Shown piece after piece: positions 40,480-48,888 of a DNA stretch of 64,000 nucleotides. This stretch comes from Bellilinea sp040754815 (GTDB lineage Bacteria; Chloroflexota; Anaerolineae; Anaerolineales; Anaerolineaceae): the NCBI GenBank assembly GCA_040754815.1, contig JBFMBX010000005.1:1-64000 (forward strand), read 5' to 3'. Under the pieces are notes generated by a model. That model had not been told where the DNA came from, did no database searches, and saw only the letters and a list, made by a program, of their open reading frames with translations. The position numbers were made by a program, and so were the translations under genes. Positions within the stretch are counted from its first letter, which is position 1. Each line of letters starts with the position of its first letter.

Positions 40480-40935
40480 ATTGCCGCGCCGCCGGACGGC
40501 GGCTCGCAATGACGTAAACCGGGGCATGTCCTTCCGGGCGAAGCGACCCTTGCACCGCACCTCAGTTAACGTCATTCCGAGCGAAACGAGGAATCTCCCC
40601 CACTGCCTCCACAACGGCCCTGCGGGGGATTGCCACGCTCGCTGCGCTCGCTCGCGGTGACGTTTACCATGTCATTTCGGGCGAAGCGACACTTGCACCG
40701 CACCTCAGTTAACGTCATTCCGAGCGAAACGAGGAATCTCCCCCACTGCCTCCACAACGGCCCTGCGGGGGATTGCCACGCTCGCTACGCTCGCTCGCGG
40801 TGACGTTTACCATGTCATTTCGGGCTTTAGCGACACCTGTACCATACCGCGTCACTTGCACCGCACTGCGTTGGGTAAAGGGCAGGTGTCGGTAAAGGGC
40901 AGGTGGGGATTTTCCGCGCAGTAAACCGCCATCTT
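40480..40935. repeat. Dispersed repeat cluster, copy C, with 143-bp tandem duplication
   Basis: This gene-free stretch is almost wholly made of the intergenic repeat family. A 143-base unit (40535-40677) is followed at once by a second copy (40678-40820) that differs at about two positions, and a third copy begins at 40821 and breaks off. Each unit carries GTCATTCCGAGCGAAACGAG, ATTGCCACGCTCGCTGCGCT and a GTGACGTTTACCATGTCATT block. CACTGCGTTGGGTAAAGGGCAGGTG closes the region and links it to copy B. No coding gene is supported between 40385 and 41002. Confidence 0.85.
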
Positions 40936-40936
40936 T

Positions 40937-40970
40937 AAGTAAAGAGGATGCTGGCTAGCCAGCATCCTCT
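40937..40970 (-). terminator. Palindromic terminator of the pilus-like operon
   Basis: A perfect 28-bp palindrome (40943-40970) with arms AGAGGATGCTGGCT and its complement. On the minus strand it is followed by TTACTT. It lies 33 bases after the stop codon of the gene at 41003. Confidence 0.7.
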
Positions 40971-41002
40971 CGAATTCCCGCGGCGAGGAAGGGAAACCCG
41001 TT

Positions 41003-43711
41003 TTAGTTACAGCCGCCCAGTTCCCACGGCGTCAGGCATAGCGTCGGCGTGGAGGTGATGGTCGGCGTGCGGGTGATGGTCGGCGTGCGGGTGATGGTGC
41101 GCGTCATCGTGGCCGTGCGGGTGGGTGTGATGGAAGGAATGGGTGTGTTGGTGCGGGTTGGGCCGGCTGTGAAGGTGCGCGTGATGGTGCGGGTCCGCGT
41201 GGGGGTGCGGGTATAAGTCGGCAGAGGGGTGGGGGTGGGGGTATTGGCCGAGATGACGAAAGGCACCACCGCCACATTGGATTTCTTGCTGGTATCGTTG
41301 TTGCGCGCCAGCACCACCAGCGTGTAATTGCCGTTGCGAATCAGCCCGCCGCCCTGATCCCACGAATCGACGAAGGGCGTACGAGTGATACAGCGCCGGC
41401 TTGTGCCGCTGCCGGTATGCCCGAAGATGCAGAACCACGAGTTGGTATCACGTGACCAGTGCACGAGATTGCCGCCGCTGTCATAGACAAAGAAGTACAC
41501 GCCAAGGGTGGTATCCACATTGCTGTCATTGCCGTTGATGATGGCCCGCGCCGAGAAGGGCGTGCCGCCGGGGTTCATCACCACCTGAATGCTCGGCCCG
41601 GTATAACCGGTCACCTGTTGGACGCAGGAGAGGGTTGGCCCCACCGTTGGAACGACGTTGTAGTAGATGCTGCCGGTAAAATCACTTGCCCAGTAGAAGT
41701 TGTGGTACTGATTGTTTCCGGAAACCCCCCACGAGACCGGTGTGACCGTCATGCGCGGGGTGGGGGTACCGGCCCCAACCGGCGGGTAATGGTTGAAATT
41801 CGGCAAAATCCAGAAGGAGAAATTGCTGACCGCCGGATTTGGCTGTCCATAAACCCAGCGCAAATAGTTGCTGCCATAAGGACTGATGAGATTGCGGCCC
41901 GGCGTTGGCGTGAAGACATGCCCGTAAGGATACGAAGATACATTGGCGGGGTCGTAAATCGGCTGGTTGGCCGTGTTGCCGGAGTAATAATTGAAGATGT
42001 GGCCGCTGGGCTGGCTGTGGACGGGATTGTGCCACTGGCCGTTCCAGTCCATCAGGGCACCGCTCAGGTAAATGTTGTAGGGGCCGATGTTCTGCAGGCT
42101 GGACTGAATGATATAGCCGCTCCCCGGACTTCCGCCGGCGTAGGATTGGAAAGTGAGCGGTTCTCCGTTGACCACCAGATCTTCACAGCGCGGAAGGCTG
42201 GTGGGGGTGGGGGTGTAGGTCGGTTCGGGGGTCAGCGGCACCAGATACTGCCCTTCGATCACAATCGGCGGGTCGCCCGGATCGGTGATGCCCGGCCCCG
42301 TCCACCCCACGGCGAGATTGTCTCCGCCCGATCCTTCTTTGTGGCGGGCTTCGATGTAGTACAACTGCCCCGCCTGCAGGGTGATGGGGGAAGAGTGTTG
42401 AGAGGAGTATTTAGTCCATTCCTGACTGCTGGTGTACCCATTGACCGAAGCAATGCGCACGGCACCGGCGGGGTTATCGTTGGAACTGAGGTACAACTCG
42501 CTGGAATCGTCACTGGCAATGTAGAAGGTGTATTCCCCCGTCCACGGCGCACACAGGTAGGCGCGCATCCGCTGGCCGTAGTTATCTCCCCAATTCGATG
42601 GAGCCTCAAAGGAAGTGCGGTAATCGAATGCGGTGGCGTTGCCGGGGTAACGCGGGTTGTTGATCAGGTCGCTCAGGCTGGTGCCGCCAATGCCGGTCCA
42701 CCACTGGCGAAGCACCGAACCGTTGTACTGACAGAAGACCGGCGTTGGCGTATTGGTGGGGGTGGTGGTGGGGGTATCGGTGGCGGTGGGCGGGGGAGTG
42801 GGCGTGAAGGTGGCCGCCATGCCAATACTGCCCACCAGACCGGTCACCCGCGAGGTGCGGAATTTTTCCACAATGCCTTCGCGCATGGCCTGAATACGGA
42901 CGGTCGGCCACCACGAATTGAGGAAGGGGGTGATCAACTCGTGGCGGTAGGTCAGCACCACGCGGACTCGGTCGCCCGGACCGCCGGCGTCATCCACATA
43001 ACGTTCGGTGCTGGTGGGGGTAAAATTTCCGCCCGCATCAATGGTACCCAGCACCCGCTCGCAGTAATCCGGAAAGCGGTAATCATCCAGTTTATTGGGG
43101 TCATTGGGAACAAAATAACGGGCGTTGGGGTTGAACTGAAAGCGCGCCGCCTGATTGCTGCCCACCGCTTCGATACGGTTGGAGCAGGTGGTGACATTGA
43201 AGTAACCCTTAATCGCCGGGTTGCCGCGGTTGGTCATATCGAAATCGTTGTGGTTCCAACCGTAGTTGAGATAAGCGAGATAATCGCCCGAAACGGCCGT
43301 TGCCGAATCCCAGGCAATGCCGGTTGCCCCGGCCAGCGCTGCATCGCGGATGGAGGGCAGACGCGCCCAGTCCTGCAGGGCGTTTTGCATCTCTTCCCAA
43401 TCCGTTGAAAAAGATTCCGGCACGCGGCAGTCATAATGCCCATCGGCAAAGTCGGCGTCTTCCAGCGCCAGCGCCTCGGCCGCGGCCTGACAGTAAGCCG
43501 GGTTGAAGTTACCGGTCACGGCGTAACGCACCCCAAAGCGGGCGCCGTTTTCGAGCGCCAGCCAGGCTTGCAGAAAACGCCCAAACTCGATGATGCCGAA
43601 CACCAGCATCAGCAGTATGGGCAGCGCCAGCGCAAATTCCACCAGACCCTGCGCCCGGAAGCGCCGGAACTGGCGGAAGGTGATTTTCAGGGGAAACATG
43701 GGCTTTTTCAT
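41003..43711 (-). CDS. TadE-like protein with PA14 domain and Thr-Pro-Arg tail
   Basis: A 902-residue protein. Residues 1-60 are TadE-like: a basic leader, then AQGLVEFALALPILLMLVFG with the Glu at position 5 of the mature-type helix. About 60-280 is an extracytoplasmic region with paired Cys. A TPTPPPTATDTPTTTPTNTP linker leads to a PA14 domain (about 325-480, GTSLSDLINNPRYP, FDYRTSFEAPSNWG, EYTFYIASDDSSELYLS, YYIEARHKEGSGGDNLAVGW). Further beta-rich domains follow, and the last about 70 residues are TPTRTRT and ITRTPT repeats ending ELGGCN. A pilin-like anchor on a carbohydrate-binding-type protein is unusual. The start at 43711 has GAGGG six bases upstream. Confidence 0.83.
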   Translation of the reverse strand: MKKPMFPLKITFRQFRRFRAQGLVEFALALPILLMLVFGIIEFGRFLQAWLALENGARFGVRYAVTGNFNPAYCQAAAEALALEDADFADGHYDCRVPESFSTDWEEMQNALQDWARLPSIRDAALAGATGIAWDSATAVSGDYLAYLNYGWNHNDFDMTNRGNPAIKGYFNVTTCSNRIEAVGSNQAARFQFNPNARYFVPNDPNKLDDYRFPDYCERVLGTIDAGGNFTPTSTERYVDDAGGPGDRVRVVLTYRHELITPFLNSWWPTVRIQAMREGIVEKFRTSRVTGLVGSIGMAATFTPTPPPTATDTPTTTPTNTPTPVFCQYNGSVLRQWWTGIGGTSLSDLINNPRYPGNATAFDYRTSFEAPSNWGDNYGQRMRAYLCAPWTGEYTFYIASDDSSELYLSSNDNPAGAVRIASVNGYTSSQEWTKYSSQHSSPITLQAGQLYYIEARHKEGSGGDNLAVGWTGPGITDPGDPPIVIEGQYLVPLTPEPTYTPTPTSLPRCEDLVVNGEPLTFQSYAGGSPGSGYIIQSSLQNIGPYNIYLSGALMDWNGQWHNPVHSQPSGHIFNYYSGNTANQPIYDPANVSSYPYGHVFTPTPGRNLISPYGSNYLRWVYGQPNPAVSNFSFWILPNFNHYPPVGAGTPTPRMTVTPVSWGVSGNNQYHNFYWASDFTGSIYYNVVPTVGPTLSCVQQVTGYTGPSIQVVMNPGGTPFSARAIINGNDSNVDTTLGVYFFVYDSGGNLVHWSRDTNSWFCIFGHTGSGTSRRCITRTPFVDSWDQGGGLIRNGNYTLVVLARNNDTSKKSNVAVVPFVISANTPTPTPLPTYTRTPTRTRTITRTFTAGPTRTNTPIPSITPTRTATMTRTITRTPTITRTPTITSTPTLCLTPWELGGCN

Positions 43712-43739
43712 CGGCATCCCTCGCTTTCTGCGAAGCGCA

Positions 43740-45647
43740 TTACTGGGTAATTCGCGTGTAGATACGGGTGGCAATATCCTCGAAGATGGGCACCAGGTCT
43801 TCGGGGTTGTTGGTGTAATAATACTGACCGCAGGAACGGAAGGCCGGCGTTGTTGAACAGGGGTTGGTAGTACGGTCGCCGTCATCACCTACGGCGGCAA
43901 TGTAGCGCAGCAGCGGTTCACCCAGACTGACTGCGCCGAGGCCAATGGTATAGACGGCCACATCGTTGCCGCGCGGTTCGTTCTGGTTGGTGGAGCGGGT
44001 CAGCGCCAGCGTGTCGGCCATATCGCGGGCATAATCGCTGACCGAGTACTTGTTGGCGCGGTTGTACGAAGGCTGGTTGTTATTGCGAATCCAGGTGGAA
44101 CCGGGCGGGCAGGTTTCTTCCTGATCATCAATGCAGTAACGCGGCGTATTGGTGGTGTCAATACACAGAGCCGGCCACCAGCCCTGATTCATGCGCCCGT
44201 CGCAAAAGCCGTTGGGGTAAGAAAGCGGCACCAGTCCGCCCGTCCACGGCGTATCGCCCGGCCCGCTGCCGCCGCTGCCGGCGGTATCGCTCAGGTTGGC
44301 CACACCATCGGTAAAAAGCACCACCACCCACACGGCGCCGGGGCGGGCATCATTCAGCACCAGATTGGCCGCCCGCAGGCCGCAGCCGATGCAGGTGGAA
44401 AGCGGTGAGAGTGACGGGCGAATGGCGCGACCCTGACTGTATTGCACCGGGTATTTGGAAAGGTAAGCCAGCGCAGCGTTGTGATCGGCGATGGTAAACA
44501 CACCGTCGCCGTCCCAGTCGTAAGCATCCAGCTGACCATCATCATCGCAGGGAACACCGCCCCAGCCGTAAGGATCGGGGCCGCCCTCTGAAGTAGCCCA
44601 CCAGCGGTCGGCCATGCGCGGGTCGCTCATATTCGGGCAGGTATAGCCGAGCGTGGTGGGGTTATCGGTATCCGAGCCGTCGCCATCGCGGTCTTCGGGG
44701 TTAACGGGGTTGACGGCGCGGTAATCCACCCACTGTTTCCAGATGCGGCGCACCGGCGGATCGTCATGCACTTTGATGTTGTTCCACAGGTAATTGCGGG
44801 CGGCTTCCAGGTTATCGGTCAGGGCAACCGTCACGCCGTGCAGGTTGGGAATGGCGTGCAATTCGGCGCGCGAATCGTAGGTGATGATGGCAACCTGATC
44901 GAAACCCTGATACATGCGCGAGATGAGCGCATCGGCAGCGTTTTTGGCGTGCCACATCGGCAGGCAGGCACCTGCCGGCGGCGGGTCGGAGCGGTTGGCC
45001 GGCGGCGTGCGGGTGAGCGGGTTGCAGGAAGAATCCGGATCGTAGTCATCCGGCACGAAGCCGGGGGTATCGCTGGCCATGGATTCGGAAATATCCAGCA
45101 CAATCACCAGATCTACCGCGGCGGCTTCGGCAATGGCGTTGGTGTGCAGGTTCACCGGCCCAAAACCCAGCAAGCCGAGGAAGTAAAGCGGGGCGCGCTG
45201 AGTGGCTTCTACCCAGACCAGTTTGCGCGGCGATTGACCGGCGCTGGTATCGGGACAGCGGGCGTAAAATTCGGCCGGCAGGTTGCTGTCGCGGTTGGAA
45301 TCACCGTCCGCATCGCAGATGAACACCTGCAAATTGAGGGTGGAGGTATCTACATTGTGCAGAATCATCACCTCTTCGGTGGCGGCGGTCATGCTGGCCA
45401 GATTTTCACCGCGTTTGAAGGTGTTGGCAGCCGCCACGGCGCCGGCATCCACCGCACGTTTGAGATGGCCGTAAGCCACATACAGCGAGCCGGCATCAAT
45501 GGCCAGCCCGACGAAGAAGATCAGCACGAAGATGGCCACCGCAAAAATGACCAGAATCTGGCCATCGGAGCGCGGGCGGCGAGGGGGCCTAAGGTTTGGG
45601 AGTCGGCGTAGGCTGCGCCGCGGGGAGGGACATGAGTGTGTAGGCAT
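43740..45647 (-). CDS. TadG-like pilus protein with von Willebrand A domain
   Basis: A 635-residue protein. After an Arg/Pro-rich N-terminus comes DGQILVIFAVAIFVLIFFVG and LAIDAGSLYVAYGHLKRAVD, the TadG/Flp-pilus assembly signature. A region with aligned Cys follows, then a vWA domain from about residue 195 with the MIDAS motif VIVLDISESMASD, interrupted by Asp/Gly-rich calcium-binding-like insertions (DRDGDGSDTDN and DWDGDGVF, dockerin/EF-hand-like loops). It ends with a helical segment (FEDIATRIYTRITQ). It overlaps the upstream TadE gene by 59 bases and precedes the PA14 chimera. No TadA/B/C motor genes are in the window. Confidence 0.85.
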   Translation of the reverse strand: MPTHSCPSPRRSLRRLPNLRPPRRPRSDGQILVIFAVAIFVLIFFVGLAIDAGSLYVAYGHLKRAVDAGAVAAANTFKRGENLASMTAATEEVMILHNVDTSTLNLQVFICDADGDSNRDSNLPAEFYARCPDTSAGQSPRKLVWVEATQRAPLYFLGLLGFGPVNLHTNAIAEAAAVDLVIVLDISESMASDTPGFVPDDYDPDSSCNPLTRTPPANRSDPPPAGACLPMWHAKNAADALISRMYQGFDQVAIITYDSRAELHAIPNLHGVTVALTDNLEAARNYLWNNIKVHDDPPVRRIWKQWVDYRAVNPVNPEDRDGDGSDTDNPTTLGYTCPNMSDPRMADRWWATSEGGPDPYGWGGVPCDDDGQLDAYDWDGDGVFTIADHNAALAYLSKYPVQYSQGRAIRPSLSPLSTCIGCGLRAANLVLNDARPGAVWVVVLFTDGVANLSDTAGSGGSGPGDTPWTGGLVPLSYPNGFCDGRMNQGWWPALCIDTTNTPRYCIDDQEETCPPGSTWIRNNNQPSYNRANKYSVSDYARDMADTLALTRSTNQNEPRGNDVAVYTIGLGAVSLGEPLLRYIAAVGDDGDRTTNPCSTTPAFRSCGQYYYTNNPEDLVPIFEDIATRIYTRITQ

Positions 45648-46473
45648 GGATTCGGATTGGATTGGGGACAAATTGGGTGAAAAGCGGGAGATTGAGAACC
45701 TGTTCATGGCAGTAGTAAAATTCGACGGCTACAAAACCTTTGCTGGCCGGCCCAACGGTTGTGTTGAGCGCATCCACCACCCGGTCGCGGGTGTAATACG
45801 GTTCCGAACGCACCACATTGCCGCGGCAGTCGGTGCGCCAGTTACCGTTGTGGTTGGTATCCTGATCGTGATCGGAGAGCGCCCAGTAACCGGTGTTGGG
45901 CCAGACATCATCACGCGGCCAGACGTGCGTGACCGTGCGGTTGGAAACGGTATACACCGAAATAACCACATCATCGGTGGCCGGATTGAAGGTGACATAG
46001 GGGTTCAAACCGTTGCAGAACGGCCTGTCGAAGGGATTGGCGGTGTCATCGGGTTGGCACACATCACTGCCGGCGGGGGGTGAGAAGATGCAGGCGGTGG
46101 TGTAGTAAAAGTGGAAGTACTGCGGGTCGCTGCAGGTCATGCAGCGTTCGTTGATGTTGTAGAAATCGGCCCCCACCGGGCGGGAGGTATCTTGCGCGCT
46201 GTTGCAGTTTTGCCCGCTGGGCCAGGTGGTGGGCGGCGAGTACTGGAAGGGGTCGCGCACCGAAGCAAAGCGGGCCGCTTCACGGGTCAGGTCGAGCACA
46301 TCCAGGTAACGGCCGATAAAAATGGCCGCTTCCACCACGCCCAGTAACAAAATGAGCAGTACCGGCAGCACCAGCGCCAGTTCGATGAACGACTGGGCGC
46401 GTCCATCCCGCCACAGGGGGTGGCGGCGGATGTGCCTGAACGGTTTTTGAAGGGTTTGAAGCAATTGGAACAT
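45589..46473 (-). CDS. TadE-like pilus assembly protein
   Basis: A 294-residue protein. The N-terminal basic part (RRHPLWRDGRA) is followed by QSFIELALVLPVLLILLLG and VVEAAIFIGRYLDVLDLTREAARFAS, the classic TadE-family helix. The rest is extracytoplasmic with eight or so Cys (CMTCSDPQYFHFYYTTAC among them), more than usual for TadE, suggesting disulphide-stabilised folding. It is the first gene of the three-gene minus-strand unit 46473-41003. The promoter should lie in the AT-rich gap to the right. Confidence 0.83.
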   Translation of the reverse strand: MFQLLQTLQKPFRHIRRHPLWRDGRAQSFIELALVLPVLLILLLGVVEAAIFIGRYLDVLDLTREAARFASVRDPFQYSPPTTWPSGQNCNSAQDTSRPVGADFYNINERCMTCSDPQYFHFYYTTACIFSPPAGSDVCQPDDTANPFDRPFCNGLNPYVTFNPATDDVVISVYTVSNRTVTHVWPRDDVWPNTGYWALSDHDQDTNHNGNWRTDCRGNVVRSEPYYTRDRVVDALNTTVGPASKGFVAVEFYYCHEQVLNLPLFTQFVPNPIRIHAYTLMSLPAAQPTPTPKP

Positions 46474-46877
46474 ACGGCTCCTGTCCTCACCGGCAGAAAA
46501 AATAGTTTTCCGCCGCTTTTACATTAAGGCAATTCGGTTTGTAAGTCAATAGATTTTGGTTATTTTTTGGTGTTTTGTCATCCTCGGTAAACGCTCTTGT
46601 AACCGGATTTAGACAATTGAAACCCTGCTTCACCATCACAACCGTTTTTAGAGTATAGCGCAGGCGGAGGCGAAAAAACGGCGCTGAAAGGCAACTGTAA
46701 AGCAGTTGTAACCCATTTGTAAAGCAATTTTCATCAAAAGCGGACTTCGTGCCATTGCACCGGTGTGCAGTTTTCACGCCGTGTGGTGCATCTTTTGACA
46801 GGTTGACGGCGGGGGTGCAATTCCCTAAACTGATACAAAAATAACAGAACAAATTTTCTAATTTACAAGAGGGAAGC
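46474..46877. other. AT-rich divergent intergenic region
   Basis: These 404 bases separate the pilus-like genes from the phage-derived block, which diverge. No gene is supported. A 17-bp inverted repeat, CAACTG and CAGTTG around TAAAG (46692-46708), is followed by a partial second copy (TTTGTAAAGCAATTT near 46717), which could be an operator. A candidate plus-strand promoter is listed separately. Confidence 0.55.
46803..46831 (+). promoter_or_regulatory. Candidate promoter of the phage-derived block
   Basis: TTGACG (46803-46808), a 17-base spacer and TAAACT (46826-46831), about 45 bases before the first ATG. A second TTGACA lies eight bases upstream at 46795-46800. Confidence 0.5.
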
Positions 46878-47189
46878 ATGAGCCGAACAGCCAGTCCATC
46901 CAAGCGCCCTCGCAACGGGGGCAAACTGAGCGAGGAAATTCGCATGATGCGCCTGCTGATTCGGCGCGCCCAATCGCTGGCCGATGAGGGAATTTCGCTG
47001 GGCGAACTGCTCTCGGTGCTGCAAACCGTTTCCCGCGCCTGCGCCAGCCTCGCCACGTTGTTAAAGACCGAGCAATCGCTTGCCGAACAGGAAGGCAGCG
47101 GCGATATGGTGCGCGCGGCGCTGGAGGAAATCCGCGCCGAGATGGAAGCCAACGGTATTCACTCGCTGCTCAGCGAGGCGCAGGAGTGA
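46878..47189 (+). CDS. Putative phage terminase small subunit
   Basis: A 103-residue mostly helical protein directly upstream of the large terminase gene. It has a basic N-terminus (SPSKRPRNGGK), a long helix with IRMMRLLIRRAQSLADEG, and a second with SLGELLSVLQTVSRACASLATLL, plus an acidic C-terminus. Size, position and helical make-up fit a DNA-recognition small terminase subunit, but no family-specific motif is visible. GAGGGAAGC precedes the ATG. A gap of 132 bases follows, in which I see no gene. Confidence 0.6.
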   Translation: MSRTASPSKRPRNGGKLSEEIRMMRLLIRRAQSLADEGISLGELLSVLQTVSRACASLATLLKTEQSLAEQEGSGDMVRAALEEIRAEMEANGIHSLLSEAQE

Positions 47190-47321
47190 TTCCCTCCCCG
47201 CCGGGCGGGCGGAGTTGCGGCCGCTGCTCAACGCCGCGCGGCATCCGCTCATCGGGCGGCTTCTGCCGCCGGCCCCCCTCTCTGCCCGCCCCTTCCTTCA
47301 CTTTTGCCCGTAAGGAGGTGT

Positions 47322-48860
47322 ATGGACGAAAGAAAAACCGACCCGCCGCAAATTACCCTGCGTGAGACACTGCAAGACCCCTTCCTCTTTGCGCGCGCCT
47401 TCGGCAAAATCCGCCTGCGTTCTTACCAGCGCGAAGTCATCCGGGCAGTGGCCCGTTCGGTGCTTTACCGGCAGGGGTTGACCTTTGTGGTCATGTTTCC
47501 GCGCCAGTCGGGCAAGAACGAAGTGCAGGCGCAGTTAGAAGCCTACCTGCTGACCTGCCTGCAAGACTGCGAGACGGAGATGGTCAAAATCTCGCCGACG
47601 TGGAAGCCGCAATCGCTCAATGCCATGCGCCGCCTGCAGCGCGTGCTGGAAAGCAACAGCCTGCTGCGCGGCCGCTGGGTGAAAGAAAACGGTTACATCT
47701 ACCGCGTTGGACGGGCGCGCATTTTCTTCCTCAGCGGCGAACCGCACAGCAACATCGTTGGGGCAACCGCCGGCGCGCTGCTGGAAGTGGATGAAGCGCA
47801 GGATGTCGAACTCGAAAAGTTCGATAAAGAAATTGCCCCCATGGCGGCCTCCACCAATGCCACCCGCGTGTTATGGGGGACGGCGTGGACCAGCCAGACC
47901 CTGCTGGCGCGCGAACTACGTTTGGCCCGCCTCGCCCAACAGCAGGACGGTGTGCAGCGGGTGTTCATCGCCAGCGCCGAGCAGGTAGCCGCCGAAGTGC
48001 CGGCCTACGGCCGGTTCGTTGCCGAGCAGGTGGGGCGTTTGGGCCGCCAGCACCCATTCATCCGCAGCCAGTATTACAGCGAAGAAATTGACGGGCAGGG
48101 CGGTTTGTTCCCGCCCCAGCGCCGCGCGCGCATGATCGGCAGCCACAGCCTGCAAAACCGGCCGCACAGCGGGCAGATTTACGCCTTTTTGCTGGATGTG
48201 GCCGGTGCGGAGGAAGCCGCCGCTGCCCCCGGCGAAGCGGAAAAACCCCTCAACCCGGCGCGGGATGCCACCGCGCTGACCATTGTGGCGGTGGACCGCT
48301 CCACCTGCGATGACCCCGTCCTGCGCGCCCCCACCTACCGCTGTGTGCAGCGCCGCCTGTGGGTTGGCGTGCGCCACAGCGATCTTTACGCCGAACTGCG
48401 CGCGCTGGCCGAAGCGTGGCGGCCGTGGCGGCTGGTGGTGGATGCCACCGGCGTGGGTGCCGGGCTGGCCGATTTCCTCAGCCGCGCCCTGCCGGGGCGG
48501 GTGATTCCGTTCACCTTTACCTCGGCCAGCAAGAGCAAACTGGGCTGGGATTTCCTCTCGCTGGTGGAAAGCGGCCGCTGGAAGGAAGCCGCCGATGCCG
48601 AACAGGACGAGGCCGGCCGCCTGTTCTACCGTCAGCTGGAACTGTGCCAGTACGAGATTCTGCCCGGCCCGGAAAAACGCCTGCGCTGGGGTGTGCCGGA
48701 CGGCAGCCGTGACCCGCTCAGCGGCGAACCGGCCCATGACGACCTGTTGATTTCGGCGGCGCTTTGCACCGTGCTGGATGAACAGCCCCTGCCTTCCGGC
48801 GGCGAAACGCTGATCGTACCCGGCCGCGATCCGCTGCGCGACCTCGACCGCGGTTTTTGA
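47322..48860 (+). CDS. Phage terminase large subunit
   Basis: A 512-residue packaging motor. The ATPase half shows LRSYQREVIRAVARS (adenine-binding Q), the Walker A VVMFPRQSGKNEVQ, ALLEVDEAQDVE as Walker B with the catalytic acid, and WGTAWTSQTLLARE as the coupling motif. The nuclease half has acidic clusters in LLDVAGAEEA, TIVAVDRST and LVVDATGVGAGLADFL, which fit an RNase H-type metal site. The ATG at 47322 follows TAAGGAGGTGT. Length and motifs are intact, so the motor could be functional. Confidence 0.9.
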   Translation: MDERKTDPPQITLRETLQDPFLFARAFGKIRLRSYQREVIRAVARSVLYRQGLTFVVMFPRQSGKNEVQAQLEAYLLTCLQDCETEMVKISPTWKPQSLNAMRRLQRVLESNSLLRGRWVKENGYIYRVGRARIFFLSGEPHSNIVGATAGALLEVDEAQDVELEKFDKEIAPMAASTNATRVLWGTAWTSQTLLARELRLARLAQQQDGVQRVFIASAEQVAAEVPAYGRFVAEQVGRLGRQHPFIRSQYYSEEIDGQGGLFPPQRRARMIGSHSLQNRPHSGQIYAFLLDVAGAEEAAAAPGEAEKPLNPARDATALTIVAVDRSTCDDPVLRAPTYRCVQRRLWVGVRHSDLYAELRALAEAWRPWRLVVDATGVGAGLADFLSRALPGRVIPFTFTSASKSKLGWDFLSLVESGRWKEAADAEQDEAGRLFYRQLELCQYEILPGPEKRLRWGVPDGSRDPLSGEPAHDDLLISAALCTVLDEQPLPSGGETLIVPGRDPLRDLDRGF

Positions 48861-48888
48861 ACGACATCCCATTTCCGAAGAGGTGAAC

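Noticed and set aside
40424..40757. Short frames with VTASERSERGNPP-like peptides
   Set aside because: Translation of the dispersed repeat; non-coding.
41459..43408. 649-codon plus-strand frame opposite the TadE-PA14 gene
   Set aside because: GC-rich shadow of a real gene whose domains are clear on the minus strand; no family match and no ribosome binding site.
46487..47152. 221-codon minus-strand frame overlapping the small terminase gene and intergenic DNA
   Set aside because: It spans the AT-rich promoter region and has no recognisable domain or ribosome binding site.
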